Origin: Alcanivorax sp. DG881
GTDB lineage: Bacteria; Pseudomonadota; Gammaproteobacteria; Pseudomonadales; Alcanivoracaceae
DNA length: 64,000 nucleotides
Assembly (NCBI RefSeq): GCF_000155615.1
Contig: NZ_DS989915.1
Coordinates: 909,398 to 973,397 of the forward strand
Direction of reading: 5' to 3'
Position 1 is the stretch's first letter; every line of letters starts with the position of its first letter. Both the position numbers and the translations under genes were made by a program. Positions 51,618 through 60,851 of the stretch are shown piece after piece. Under the pieces are notes generated by a model. That model ran no database searches. It saw only the letters and a program-made list of their open reading frames with translations, and was not told the origin of the DNA.

Positions 51618-52871
51618 GTGAACCACGCTGATATTCTCGGCCAGACCCTGGCATTGCCCTGCGGAGTCACCCTGCCCAACCGTTTCGGCAAATCGGCCAT
51701 GAGCGAAGCACTCGGCACCATCGATAACCATGTAACCCCGAAACTGGAACGCCTGTACGGTCGCTGGGCCCAGGGTGGCACCGGCCTGGTGATTACCGGG
51801 AATATCATGATCGACCGACGCCACACCGGCGAGCCGAACAACGTGGTAGTGGACGATGAGCGTGACATGCCATTGCTGAAACGCTGGGCGGAGGCTGGCA
51901 AGTCCCGCGGCGGGGCGATCTGGGTACAGCTCAATCATCCCGGCAAACAGATTCCCCGCATGCTGGCCAGCGGTGACACGCTTGCCCCTTCAGCCGTGCC
52001 CTTTGGCAAGGAGCTGAAAAGCGCGTTCAAGACACCCCGAGCGCTGAGCGAAGAGGAAATTCAGGAGATCATCCAGCGGTTCGCCACCAGCGCCCGCATC
52101 TGTCAAAAAGCCGGTTTCAGCGGTGTGCAAATTCATGGCGCCCACGGCTATCTGGTTAGCCAGTTTCTCTCCGGACATCACAACCGCCGCACCGATCAAT
52201 GGGGGGGCTCACTGGCAAACCGCATGCGTTTCCCGCTGGAAATTTACCGGGCTATCCGTCAGGCCGTTGGCGATGATTACCCTGTCAGCATCAAACTCAA
52301 TTCCGCCGATTTCCAACGGGGCGGTTTTAGCGAAGAAGAATCCATGACCGTGGCCGAAACACTGGCCAGCGAGGGTCTCGATCTGCTGGAAATTTCCGGT
52401 GGTAACTACGAGAACCCGGCCATGGCCGGTGCCAAGGGCGTACGGGAAAGTACCGCCAACCGGGAAGCCTACTTCCTGGATTACGCCAACGAAATCCGCA
52501 AGCGGGTTTCCATTCCGCTGATGGTTACCGGCGGCTTCCGCTCGGCCAAAGCCATGGCGCAAGCCGTGGACAGCGGTGCCACCGATATCATCGGCATCGC
52601 CCGCCCCCTGGCCGTGGAACCGGATCTTCCCAACGCCATCCTGGCGGGTCAGAGTGGCGTTGTCAGCCGCGTTACCCCGCGCAAAACCGGTATCAAGACC
52701 ATCGATAACATGGCCATGATGGAAGTGTCCTGGTTCTCCCGCCAGCTGCATCGCATGGGCACAGGCAAAGACCCAAAGCCGGACGAGAGCGTACTACTCG
52801 CCCTGTTCAAGGTTATCGCAACCATGGGCGTCGGCAGCTTCAAGACCCGCCGTCTGCGGGCAAATAACTGA
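51618..52871 (+). CDS. NADH:flavin oxidoreductase (Old Yellow Enzyme family)
   Basis: The product is 417 aa. GTG 51618 lies behind GGAGGAGACACT; the frame to 51570 is rejected. The TIM barrel shows LPNRFGKSAMSEAL (about 21-34), GLVITGNIMID, the substrate-binding pair in VQIHGAHGYLVSQFLSGHHN (about 174-193) and the FMN phosphate loop TGGFRSAKAM near 310. It is single-domain, without the iron-sulfur and NADPH domains of FadH. It would reduce an enone or unsaturated acyl derivative with NAD(P)H. Control by the divergent ArsR-type gene suggests a stress or xenobiotic role. Confidence 0.87.
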   Translation: MNHADILGQTLALPCGVTLPNRFGKSAMSEALGTIDNHVTPKLERLYGRWAQGGTGLVITGNIMIDRRHTGEPNNVVVDDERDMPLLKRWAEAGKSRGGAIWVQLNHPGKQIPRMLASGDTLAPSAVPFGKELKSAFKTPRALSEEEIQEIIQRFATSARICQKAGFSGVQIHGAHGYLVSQFLSGHHNRRTDQWGGSLANRMRFPLEIYRAIRQAVGDDYPVSIKLNSADFQRGGFSEEESMTVAETLASEGLDLLEISGGNYENPAMAGAKGVRESTANREAYFLDYANEIRKRVSIPLMVTGGFRSAKAMAQAVDSGATDIIGIARPLAVEPDLPNAILAGQSGVVSRVTPRKTGIKTIDNMAMMEVSWFSRQLHRMGTGKDPKPDESVLLALFKVIATMGVGSFKTRRLRANN

Positions 52872-52872
52872 C

Positions 52873-52914
52873 AGCTTCGAGCTTCGAGCTTCGAGCTTCG
52901 AGCTTCGAGCTTCG
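52873..52914. repeat. Perfect heptamer tandem repeat, 6 copies
   Basis: AGCTTCG is repeated six times without error, starting 2 bp after the oxidoreductase stop codon. It is a microsatellite whose copy number could vary between strains by slippage. Confidence 0.9.
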
Positions 52915-52946
52915 CATAAATGGTGACGGCCTCTGCAGTCACCGAA

Positions 52947-52985
52947 ACAAAAAAGCCCCGACGTGAGCCGGGGCTTTTTTGTTTT
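52947..52985. terminator. Bidirectional rho-independent terminator
   Basis: AAAAAAGCCCCG / CGGGGCTTTTTT arms enclose an ACGTGAGC loop. It lies between the converging oxidoreductase and fadH genes. Confidence 0.9.
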
Positions 52986-53019
52986 TCTCGTTGCTAGCCG
53001 CTAGAAGCTAGCACCTGCT

Positions 53020-55038
53020 TTACAACTTCGCCGCCACTTCCGCGCCTTGCTTGATCGCGCGTTTGGCATCCAGCTCGGCCGCCAGATCCGCGCCACCAAT
53101 CAGGTGGAAGTTCTTGCCGTCTTCCTTGTACAGCTCACGCAGGGATTCCTGCCCGGCACAAAGAATCACGTTATCCACGTCAAGCACCCGGCTTTCTTCA
53201 CCAATCTTGATATGCAGGCCCGCATCATCAATTTTTTCGTAGCTGCAGTTTTTCAGCATTTCCACGTTGCGGGACTTGAGCGTGGCGCGGTGTACCCAGC
53301 CAGAGGTTTTGCCCAGATCCTTACCCAGCGGCGTCGGCTTGCGCTGCAGCAACGTGATCTGGCGAGCCGGTTTTTCCGGTGCCGCTTTCACCAGGCCACC
53401 GGGGGTGTCACCCGCCATATCCACGCCCCACTCTTTCATCCACTCCGGTAATGGCTGTTCGCCTTCGCGGGGATGTTCGGCCAGAAACTCGGACACATCA
53501 AAGCCAATACCACCGGCACCAATGACCGCCACTTTCTCGCCCACCTGGGCGTTGCCACGCAGCACGTCCACGTAAGACAACACCTTGGGGTGGTCCACAC
53601 CGGGAATCCCCGGGGTGCGCGGGAGCACGCCGGTGGCGATAACAATTTCGTCAAAGCCCGCGGCTTCCAGATCAGCAATTTCCACCCGCGTGTTCAGCTT
53701 CATGGTGACACCGGTGCTTTCCAGTTTTTTGCTGAAATAACGGATGGTGTTATGGAACTCTTCCTTACCCGGCACCACTTTGGCCATATTGAACTGACCA
53801 CCAATTTCCCCCGCCTGATCAAACAGGGTCACCGCATGGCCTCGCTCTGCCGCCACCGTGGCACAGGACAAGCCCGCCGGGCCGGCACCAACGACAGCAA
53901 CTTTTTTCGGCTTGGCGGTCTTCAGGTACAATAGTTCGGTTTCGTGGCAGGCACGGGGATTGACCAGACAGGACGCCCGCTTGAGCTGGAAGGTATGGTC
54001 CAGGCACGCCTGGTTACAAGCGATACAGGTATTGATCTCATCCGCCTTGCCCTGCTCGGTTTTCTTGACGAAATCCGGGTCCGCCAGCAACGGGCGCGCC
54101 ATGGAGACCGCGTCCGCCTGGCCAGCGACCAGAATGGCTTCTGCCACGTCCGGGTCGTTAATACGGTTGGAGGCCACCACCGGAATGGAGACCACGTCTT
54201 TTACCTGGCGGGTCGCTTCCACAAAAGCCGCTCGGGGCACAGACGTAACGATGGTGGGCACGCGTGCTTCGTGCCAGCCGATACCGGAATTGAGCAGGCT
54301 GGCACCCGCCGCTTCCACTTCCTTGGCCAACGCCAGCACTTCTTCACGGGTGGCCCCGTCCGGCACCAGATCGACCACGGAAATACGGAACATGACGATA
54401 AAATCGTCGCCGCAGCGCTTACGCACTTCGCGGACAATTTCCACCGGGAAACGGCGGCGGTTTTCCGCACTGCCACCGTACTTGTCTTTGCGCTTGTTGG
54501 TGCACGACGCGGTAAACTGGTTAATCAGGTAGCCTTCGGACCCCATGATCTCCACACCGTCGTAACCGGCCTTCTTGGCCAGCCATGCGGTATGGGCAAA
54601 ATCCTTGACCGTCTGCTCCACTTCCTTGGTGGACATGGCCTTGGGCTTGAAGGGGTTGATCGGGCTTTTAATGGCAGACGCCGAACGGGAGAAGGGGTGA
54701 TAACTGTAACGACCCGCATGGAGAATCTGCAGAGCGATCTTGCCGCCTTCCTGATGCACCGCATCAGTCACCTTGCGGTGGTTGCGCACATCCAAACGGC
54801 TGTTGAACAGCCCGGCAAAGGGGTAGAACCAGGCTTTCTTGTTGGGGTTGAAACCACCGGTCACGATCAAGCCAACGCCACCACGGGCCCGCTCGGCAAA
54901 GTAGGCCGCCAACTTGGGGAACTGCCAGAAACGGTCTTCAAGACCGGTATGCATGGAGCCCATAATCACCCGGTTCTTGATCTGGGTATGCCCCAGATCC
55001 AGCGGGGAAAGCAGGTTGGAATAGCGGTTGGCTGTCAT
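53020..55038 (-). CDS. fadH: 2,4-dienoyl-CoA reductase (NADPH)
   Basis: The product is 672 aa, full length. ATG 55038 follows GGAGACAAC. An N-terminal Old-Yellow-Enzyme barrel (about 1-370) contains GVEIMGSEGYLINQF. Cysteines in CIACNQACLD and RASCLV (about 339-360) ligate a [4Fe-4S] cluster. FAD and NADPH domains follow (VVGAGPAGLSCA near 384, VIGAGGIGFDVS near 512). It reduces dienoyl-CoA intermediates so that unsaturated fatty acids can finish beta-oxidation. It is divergent from a TetR gene across two near-identical operators. Confidence 0.95.
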   Translation of the reverse strand: MTANRYSNLLSPLDLGHTQIKNRVIMGSMHTGLEDRFWQFPKLAAYFAERARGGVGLIVTGGFNPNKKAWFYPFAGLFNSRLDVRNHRKVTDAVHQEGGKIALQILHAGRYSYHPFSRSASAIKSPINPFKPKAMSTKEVEQTVKDFAHTAWLAKKAGYDGVEIMGSEGYLINQFTASCTNKRKDKYGGSAENRRRFPVEIVREVRKRCGDDFIVMFRISVVDLVPDGATREEVLALAKEVEAAGASLLNSGIGWHEARVPTIVTSVPRAAFVEATRQVKDVVSIPVVASNRINDPDVAEAILVAGQADAVSMARPLLADPDFVKKTEQGKADEINTCIACNQACLDHTFQLKRASCLVNPRACHETELLYLKTAKPKKVAVVGAGPAGLSCATVAAERGHAVTLFDQAGEIGGQFNMAKVVPGKEEFHNTIRYFSKKLESTGVTMKLNTRVEIADLEAAGFDEIVIATGVLPRTPGIPGVDHPKVLSYVDVLRGNAQVGEKVAVIGAGGIGFDVSEFLAEHPREGEQPLPEWMKEWGVDMAGDTPGGLVKAAPEKPARQITLLQRKPTPLGKDLGKTSGWVHRATLKSRNVEMLKNCSYEKIDDAGLHIKIGEESRVLDVDNVILCAGQESLRELYKEDGKNFHLIGGADLAAELDAKRAIKQGAEVAAKL

Positions 55039-55090
55039 GGTGTTGTCTCCAAAGGCATCTGCACCACAGATGGCTACGCGTTGATTAATC

Positions 55091-55130
55091 TGGACAGCGT
55101 CAAGTTAAGCGGTTATTTTGACAGTGTCAA
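55091..55130. promoter_or_regulatory. Twin TetR-type operators between fadH and its divergent regulator
   Basis: TTGACA-G-TGTCAA (55118-55130) is a perfect 6-1-6 palindrome. TGGACAGCGTCAA (55091-55103) differs at two positions and lies exactly 27 bp away. Both lie between the fadH start (55038) and the regulator start (55201). Confidence 0.65.
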
Positions 55131-55200
55131 GATCCACAGAGCCACAACCGGCTTCATGCAACGCCACCACGCATAGGGCACAAGCAAAGGCAGGAGACTC

Positions 55201-55806
55201 ATGACACAGACCGCGCGCTATCACCACGGCGACCTGCATGCGACGCTGCTGCAGGAAGCGAATACCCTGCTCAATGAACAGGGCATCGAAGGCCTGTCCC
55301 TACGCAAGCTGGCCGAGCGGGCTGGCGTCTCCCGAACCGCGCCCTATCACCACTTCCGTGACAAGAACGCCCTGCTCTGCGCCCTGGCCACCCAGGCTTT
55401 CCGGCAACTGGACGAGATGATCAACAGCCAACTGCAAGAAGCCGGCTCACAGGAAGGCATTCAGAATTTTGTCCGCGAATACCTGCGTTTTGCCACTGAA
55501 AACCCGGAACAATATGAACTGATGTTCGGGCGTACCATCTGGAAAGGTGGCGAGCCCACCGATGAACTCAAGACCATCGCCTACCGTAGCTTCCGGCACT
55601 ACGCCGAGCGGCTGGCGACACTGTTGGCCGGTCGCCTGCCAGCCAGAACGGATTCCCTGCGCGTGGCCCAGGCCAGCTGGGCCACGGTCCACGGCCTGTG
55701 CCGCCTGCTGATTGATGGCATTTACGTGAACCGGGAAGATATCGAGACCGTCAGCGAGCAGTCCATTGCCCTGATCATGGCCGCCCTGTCACAGCCTTCC
55801 TCCTGA
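55201..55806 (+). CDS. TetR-family repressor, probable regulator of fadH
   Basis: The product is 201 aa. A short N-terminus TARYHHGDLHATLLQ leads into the helix-turn-helix (LSLRKLAERAGVSRTAPYHHF, about residues 30-50), a form seen in TetR_N proteins with C-terminal WHG domains. The ligand domain includes the WHG-type ASWATVHGLCRLLIDGIY (about 158-175). Divergence from fadH and shared twin operators indicate control of fadH, with an acyl-CoA or enone as a likely ligand (inference). It could also control the downstream molybdoenzyme gene, 105 bp away. Confidence 0.85.
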   Translation: MTQTARYHHGDLHATLLQEANTLLNEQGIEGLSLRKLAERAGVSRTAPYHHFRDKNALLCALATQAFRQLDEMINSQLQEAGSQEGIQNFVREYLRFATENPEQYELMFGRTIWKGGEPTDELKTIAYRSFRHYAERLATLLAGRLPARTDSLRVAQASWATVHGLCRLLIDGIYVNREDIETVSEQSIALIMAALSQPSS

Positions 55807-55910
55807 CCCTGCGTGCCCGCCCCGTGACCGCAACGCCACAAATGAGTGGAACGGTCATGTCCTGCCCGGGCGCGATTGGCTAGCCTGACTGAATCGTCAG
55901 GGAGGCTGCC

Positions 55911-58055
55911 ATGAAATCCATTCCAACATTTTGCCGGGTCTGTGAACCCTCCTGTGCACTGATCGCCCAGATCGCCGACGGGAAAGTCACCCGCCTGCAG
56001 CCGGACAAGGCCCACCCTGTCAGCAAAGGTTTTGCCTGCCACAAGGGCATTAACTACCTGGCCATCCACCAGGATCCGGATCGCCTCGATCAGCCCCTGG
56101 CACGGCAAGGCAGCCGCCGGCCCGGTGAGGGCCAATGGCAACCCCGGGACTGGGACAGCATTGTCACGGACATCGGCGCCACCCTGTCACAGATACACGA
56201 ACAGTACGGCCCCGACGCCATCGGCGGCTATATTGGCAACCCCTCGGCCTTCAATGCCCTGGGCAGCCAGGCCATTGGCGATTTTTTCATGGCCATGGGC
56301 AGCCGCCGTATTTTCAACTCCGGCACCCAGGACTGCGCCAACAAGTTTGCCGCCGGCGAAGCCGTGTTCGGCACCAGCACCCTGCACCCGGTACCGGATA
56401 TCGAGAACACCGATTGCCTGCTCATGTTCGGCGAAAATCCGAAAGTCTCACACATGAGCTTTATTTCCATCGCCGACCCCATGGCCAAGATCCGTACCGC
56501 CTGCCAGCGCGGCGCCCGGGTCTTCTACATCAACCCCCGCCAGATCGAATCCGCCAGCCCCAAAACCGGAGAAGTGATACAAATCCTTCCCGACACGGAT
56601 CTCTACCTGATGGCCGCCCTGCTCCATGAGATCGACAGGCTGGGCCGTTTCGATGAGAGCGTGATCCGTGAGCATGGCACCCGCATCGAGGCCCTGCGCG
56701 CGTTCATTGCCCCCTATTGCGCCGATACCGTGGCCAGCGTAGTAGGCCTGAGCGCCGACACCATTCGTGACCTGGCGGATGCGTTCAGTGGCGCAGAGCG
56801 TGCCTCCGTGCACATGTCCACCGGCGTCAACATGGGCCAGCACGGCACACTCTGTTATTGGCTACTGCAGATGCTGAGCTTCGTTACCGGCAACCTGGAC
56901 AAGCTCGGCGGCAATTTCTACAGCGAAGGCTTCTATCCCGCTGCCAAGGCCGGCCGCGCCCGCCTTGATAACGTATTCTTCCCCTCCCAGCATGGGGAAA
57001 TGCGCCATATCCGCGGCGCCCTGGCTGGCAACCTGCTGCCAGACATGATCCTTGATGATGACAACCCGATTCGCGCCCTGGTAGTCATCGCCGGCAACCC
57101 CCTGCTCAGCGTGGGCGGCGAAGCCCGCTGGCGCCAAGCGCTGGAAAAGCTGGACCTGTTGATTGTCATCGACCTGTTTCGCAACGCCACCGGAGAATAC
57201 GCGCATTACTTGCTACCCTCCGCGGACATGCTGGAACGCCCGGACCTGAATATCTGCGGCTTGGGCATGCAGTACCAGCCCTATGTGCAATACACTGACG
57301 CGGTGGTTCCCCCCGCCGCACAGCGCCGCGAAGAATGGTGGATTCTGTCGCGTCTGTTGCAGGCTATGGGGCGGCACGCCCCCATGCTGGAACAGGACCC
57401 GCCACGGCCCTTCGCCCGGCTCGACCACATGCTGTCGCGCACCGGCTTTAGTGTGGAGACATTGGCCCAACAACCCTGCGGCACCGCCGTACTGGATACT
57501 CAGTCTATCGGCCGCTTCTATACAGATTTCATTCAGACAGACGACAAACGGGTCGATTGCTGCCCGCCGCTGTTTGCCGAGGCCATGGCCTTGGCCGATC
57601 AGCAATTTCAAACTCTGACCACTGCGACACCAGCCTTCCGGTTGATCAACCTGCGCACCAACTACATGCACAACAGCTGGTACCAGAATGTGCCGGGCCT
57701 GAAACGCGGCGCCCATGCCAGCAATGCACTGCACATGCACCCGGCAGATATTCACTCCATGGGTATTCGCGACGGCGACGCCGTCGAGGCCAGTAATGAA
57801 TACGGGCGGGTGCAGGTGGCAGTGCGCAGCGATGAGAGCTTGCGAGAAGGAGTGGTGGCCATGACGCATGGCTGGGGAAACCGGCACACACCGGGGATGC
57901 GCGTGGCGCAGCAACACCCGGGGGTCAATATCAACGCGCTACTGCCCAATGGGCCCGGCAGTTTTGAGAAACTCAGCAATCAGGCCTTCATGAGTGGCGT
58001 GCCGGTGTCCATTCAGCCGGTGACGTCCGTGGCCGATAGCGATGCAAACCACTAA
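55911..58055 (+). CDS. Molybdopterin-dependent oxidoreductase with a [4Fe-4S] site
   Basis: The product is 714 aa. The N-terminal cluster motif is FCRVCEPSCALI followed by a fourth Cys in GFACHKG (about 7-45), C-x2-C-x3-C-x27-C. The molybdopterin domains contain SAFNALGSQAIGDFFMAMGS and TQDCANKFAAG (a Cys near residue 143 could be the Mo ligand), MFGENPKVSH and MSTGVNMGQHG. The C-terminal cofactor-binding domain has MHPADIHSMGIRDGDAVE. It resembles the cytosolic FdhF/Nar-type group and lacks a Tat signal. No partner subunit, ferredoxin or maturation gene is adjacent, so electron donor and substrate are unknown. Confidence 0.85.
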   Translation: MKSIPTFCRVCEPSCALIAQIADGKVTRLQPDKAHPVSKGFACHKGINYLAIHQDPDRLDQPLARQGSRRPGEGQWQPRDWDSIVTDIGATLSQIHEQYGPDAIGGYIGNPSAFNALGSQAIGDFFMAMGSRRIFNSGTQDCANKFAAGEAVFGTSTLHPVPDIENTDCLLMFGENPKVSHMSFISIADPMAKIRTACQRGARVFYINPRQIESASPKTGEVIQILPDTDLYLMAALLHEIDRLGRFDESVIREHGTRIEALRAFIAPYCADTVASVVGLSADTIRDLADAFSGAERASVHMSTGVNMGQHGTLCYWLLQMLSFVTGNLDKLGGNFYSEGFYPAAKAGRARLDNVFFPSQHGEMRHIRGALAGNLLPDMILDDDNPIRALVVIAGNPLLSVGGEARWRQALEKLDLLIVIDLFRNATGEYAHYLLPSADMLERPDLNICGLGMQYQPYVQYTDAVVPPAAQRREEWWILSRLLQAMGRHAPMLEQDPPRPFARLDHMLSRTGFSVETLAQQPCGTAVLDTQSIGRFYTDFIQTDDKRVDCCPPLFAEAMALADQQFQTLTTATPAFRLINLRTNYMHNSWYQNVPGLKRGAHASNALHMHPADIHSMGIRDGDAVEASNEYGRVQVAVRSDESLREGVVAMTHGWGNRHTPGMRVAQQHPGVNINALLPNGPGSFEKLSNQAFMSGVPVSIQPVTSVADSDANH

Positions 58056-58077
58056 GCCGGGGCTCTAACAGCGCAAC

Positions 58078-58116
58078 CCCGGGCAGCGAAAGCATGCTGA
58101 TACTGCGCTCCCCGGG
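58078..58116. other. Hairpin between converging genes
   Basis: CCCGGGCAGCG (58078-58088) pairs with CGCTCCCCGGG (58106-58116) with one mismatch. There is no T-tract. It lies between the molybdoenzyme and hydrolase stops and may act as a boundary or mRNA-end structure. Confidence 0.4.
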
Positions 58117-58142
58117 AATGCCTCAGACAATCATTGCCTCAA

Positions 58143-59168
58143 TCAGCTCTGGTGGTCCTTCAGAAAACCCAGCAAGGCGTCACGGTAGGCATCAAACGCT
58201 TCGTACTGAGGCACATGGCCAATGCCTTCCAGTTCAACCAGAGTGGCATCGGGTATGCGCTGCGCCGCTTTCTTGCCCAGCTGATCGTAGCGCCCCAGTT
58301 GCGCACGCTCTGATTCCGGTGCCCGGTTACGTCCCAGCGCGGTGCGGTCCCGGGTGCCGATAATCAACAAGGCAGGCACCGCCAATCGCGGGAAATCCTG
58401 CACCACCGGCTGGCTATAAATCATGTCGTAGGCCAGGGCGGAATTCCAGGCAATACGCGGGTAATCCGGCCCGCGAATCCAGCCCTGCTGCAAGGTCAGC
58501 AAGGGCGCATAATCGTCTTTCCACTGACCATCGAAATAGCTGGCCGTCATATAGGCTTTCACTTTTTCCGGGGTTTTCTTCAGCTCGCCTTCATACCAGG
58601 CATCCACGGACTGCCAGGGCACCACCGGGCGCCAGTCTTCCAGACCAATCGGATTCACCAGCACCAGCGCATCACTGCGCTGCGGAAACATCAAGGCAAA
58701 GCGGGTAGCCAGCATGCCGCCCATGGAGTGGCCCACTACGGTCGCGCTGTCCACCTTGAGCGTGTCCAGCAAACGCCGGGTTTGATCCGCCAGCACCTGA
58801 AAGCTGTACTGAAAATGGGCCGGCTTGGAGGACTTGCCGAAACCGATCTGGTCCGGCACCACCACGCGATAGCCCTGCTCCAGCAAGGCTTCCATGGTGG
58901 TTTTCCAATACGCCCCGGAGAAGTTCTTGCCGTGGAGTAACAGCACCGTTTCGCCATTGGCATTTTCCGGTGTTACATCCATATACGCCATTTCCAGGCG
59001 CTGTTGCTGATCACTGACTGGCAGCGTCTGTACCAGATAAGGGTAGGCATAATCCGAGAGCCGTGCATCCAGCGCGGCAGGTTCTGCCAGCGCCACACGA
59101 CTCAATAACAGGCACAGCAGAACGCCCAGCCCCTTACTCCATTGACGCTGAATGGATACCCCCTTCAT
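58143..59168 (-). CDS. Exported alpha/beta hydrolase
   Basis: The product is 341 aa. A signal peptide (basic [13 protein letters not shown], hydrophobic to about 27) ends ALA/EPAALD. The oxyanion region [13 protein letters not shown] (about 77-89), nucleophile elbow [14 protein letters not shown] (Ser about 150), acid in IIGTRDRTA and His in [12 protein letters not shown] near 325 complete the triad. It resembles lipase/epoxide-hydrolase-like enzymes such as the periplasmic proline-iminopeptidase group. It would cleave an ester or amide in the periplasm. It is divergent from the LuxR-type gene. Confidence 0.85.
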   Translation of the reverse strand: MKGVSIQRQWSKGLGVLLCLLLSRVALAEPAALDARLSDYAYPYLVQTLPVSDQQQRLEMAYMDVTPENANGETVLLLHGKNFSGAYWKTTMEALLEQGYRVVVPDQIGFGKSSKPAHFQYSFQVLADQTRRLLDTLKVDSATVVGHSMGGMLATRFALMFPQRSDALVLVNPIGLEDWRPVVPWQSVDAWYEGELKKTPEKVKAYMTASYFDGQWKDDYAPLLTLQQGWIRGPDYPRIAWNSALAYDMIYSQPVVQDFPRLAVPALLIIGTRDRTALGRNRAPESERAQLGRYDQLGKKAAQRIPDATLVELEGIGHVPQYEAFDAYRDALLGFLKDHQS

Positions 59169-59531
59169 GGCACCTCCTGATCGGTATGTTTTTGAATACG
59201 TATCTGTTGTGAGTGCGTTTCCTACGTCCAGTTCCCGCTGATTACCGTATTTCCATTGCTGTCGGAAAAAGCATAACGCATAGCTGCAACCTGCAGACCA
59301 AGGTTCCCTGCCTGAGCCGGGTCCGAATCACCTCCGCCCACCTCGACAGGAATGTGACGCGGTTATCTTCCCAGCAGGGATACGCTATATTCTTCCTATA
59401 ACGATTCGCGTTCCGGGTGTCGGTGGCTTACAGCACTCAACCGACAGGACGCAGGCCGAGCTGGCCACTCGAAGAACACCGCAAACCTGTCCATGGGGGG
59501 ACGGGTTTGCGGTACAGGGGAACCTGTCTGT
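59169..59531. other. Divergent promoter region with no gene
   Basis: No supported gene is present. TATATTCTTCCTATAACG near 59386-59403 is the most promoter-like AT-rich stretch for the rightward LuxR-type gene. Frames reaching back from 59532 lack ribosome sites. I see no clear palindrome or RNA structure. Confidence 0.4.
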
Positions 59532-60659
59532 ATGGACGGATTACTGGATTTTGTCGGGGAAGTGTACGAGGCGTCCTACAATCCGGGGCACTGGAACCGG
59601 GTGATGACCCTGCTCTGCGAAGAAATCATGGATGCCCGCTCCGGCGCCATTTTTATAGAAGATCACCAGGGCGGCACCCGGAGCATGATCGGCTATCACG
59701 GTTTACCGAAAGCCGTGGTGACCTCCTACCGCTTTGGCATGGGCAAATACGATTACACCTTCCAGGCGCAGCGCGACGAACCTGTCGGCCTGGCCCGGCA
59801 GATCATCGACTCCCGGGAAGTCAAAGACGCACACCCTTATTATTTCCGGCTGATTCTCAAGCCCAATGATATTGGCTTTATCTCCGGCATGAATATCTAC
59901 CACGACAAGGAATGGCACGTGGGCATTGGCCTGCACCGATCATTCAATGCTGAGCCGTTTTCCGACGAAGATATCGCCAAGTTGCGAATCCTCTATCCGC
60001 ACTTCAAACGCGCCATCCGCATTCACCGCGAATTCCATCGCCTGCGCACGCGCCAACAAACCCTGCACAGTGCGTTATCGCGTTTTATGCTGGGGCTGAT
60101 CATTCTCGAACCGGATGGCACCGTGGCCTACCGCAACCCGGTCGCCGATGCCCTGCTCACCCACCATAACGCGCTGGCCCTGGCCGGCACGGGCGTTAAA
60201 GCCCACTACGCGGATGAAGATGCCAAGCTTACTTGCCTGATTCAGAAACAGGCCAAAGCCGACCCCAGAGAGATCAACACCCGCAACACCGCCATCGGGC
60301 TGCACCACCCGGACCGGGACAACGCGCTGACCGTCATGCTCGCCACCCTTAATGAAGACAACACACCAGACGGCGGTGAGCCCACTAACGGTTCTGTGGC
60401 ACTCTATATTTCCGACCCTGATTCGCCGCTGAACATCCCCGCAGAAACCCTGCGTGCGCTCTATGAAATGACCCAGGCAGAATCCAATGTGGCCATTGCC
60501 CTCACCAACGGCCTCAGCCCCGGCCAGATCGCGGAAAACAATGGCACATCCGTGGATACGGTACGCTCACAGCTAAAAGCCATTTACAGTAAAATGGGCG
60601 TCAGCAAACAGCAGGATGTGATTCGCACCCTGCTATCCGGCGCCATGCAGGTGCTGTAG
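59532..60659 (+). CDS. LuxR-type helix-turn-helix regulator with a sensory N-terminus
   Basis: The product is 375 aa. ATG 59532 (MDGLLDFVGEVYEAS) follows GGGGAA; the longer frame to 59493 has no ribosome site. The N-terminal half looks PAS/GAF-like (GAIFIEDHQGGTRSMIGYHG, then FMLGLIILEPDGTVAYRNPVA near residue 200, a second PAS-like strand). The C-terminal helix-turn-helix lies at about 310-370 (QAESNVAIALTNGLSPGQIA, then VDTVRSQLKAIYSKMGV). It is an orphan regulator probably sensing a small molecule. The nearest candidate target is the divergent hydrolase gene. Confidence 0.82.
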   Translation: MDGLLDFVGEVYEASYNPGHWNRVMTLLCEEIMDARSGAIFIEDHQGGTRSMIGYHGLPKAVVTSYRFGMGKYDYTFQAQRDEPVGLARQIIDSREVKDAHPYYFRLILKPNDIGFISGMNIYHDKEWHVGIGLHRSFNAEPFSDEDIAKLRILYPHFKRAIRIHREFHRLRTRQQTLHSALSRFMLGLIILEPDGTVAYRNPVADALLTHHNALALAGTGVKAHYADEDAKLTCLIQKQAKADPREINTRNTAIGLHHPDRDNALTVMLATLNEDNTPDGGEPTNGSVALYISDPDSPLNIPAETLRALYEMTQAESNVAIALTNGLSPGQIAENNGTSVDTVRSQLKAIYSKMGVSKQQDVIRTLLSGAMQVL

Positions 60660-60801
60660 AAAAATCCGCAGCCAACACAGTGATAACGGATTCATGGAGG
60701 ATGCAGGCCAAGACGTGTCTTGAGGAAAGGACAGGAGCGACGACCCGATGCGGTTGTCGCGTGTTGCATGATGCGTGATCCGTGCTGCAGCCGCAGAGCG
60801 G

Positions 60802-60838
60802 CATAAAAAAAACCGGCCAGGTGGCCGGTTTTTTTATT
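60802..60838. terminator. Bidirectional rho-independent terminator
   Basis: AACCGGCC / GGCCGGTT with an AGGT loop, flanked by A- and T-runs. It serves the LuxR-type gene and the leftward fadI. Confidence 0.9.
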
Positions 60839-60851
60839 AGCGGGCGTGCGA

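Noticed and set aside
52873..52914. Possible CRISPR-like repeat
   Set aside because: The unit is 7 bp in direct tandem with no spacers, so it is a microsatellite and not a CRISPR array.
53944..55176. 410-codon open frame antisense to fadH
   Set aside because: Translation is low-complexity His/Gly/Arg-rich with no domain, and the opposite strand encodes a complete FadH.
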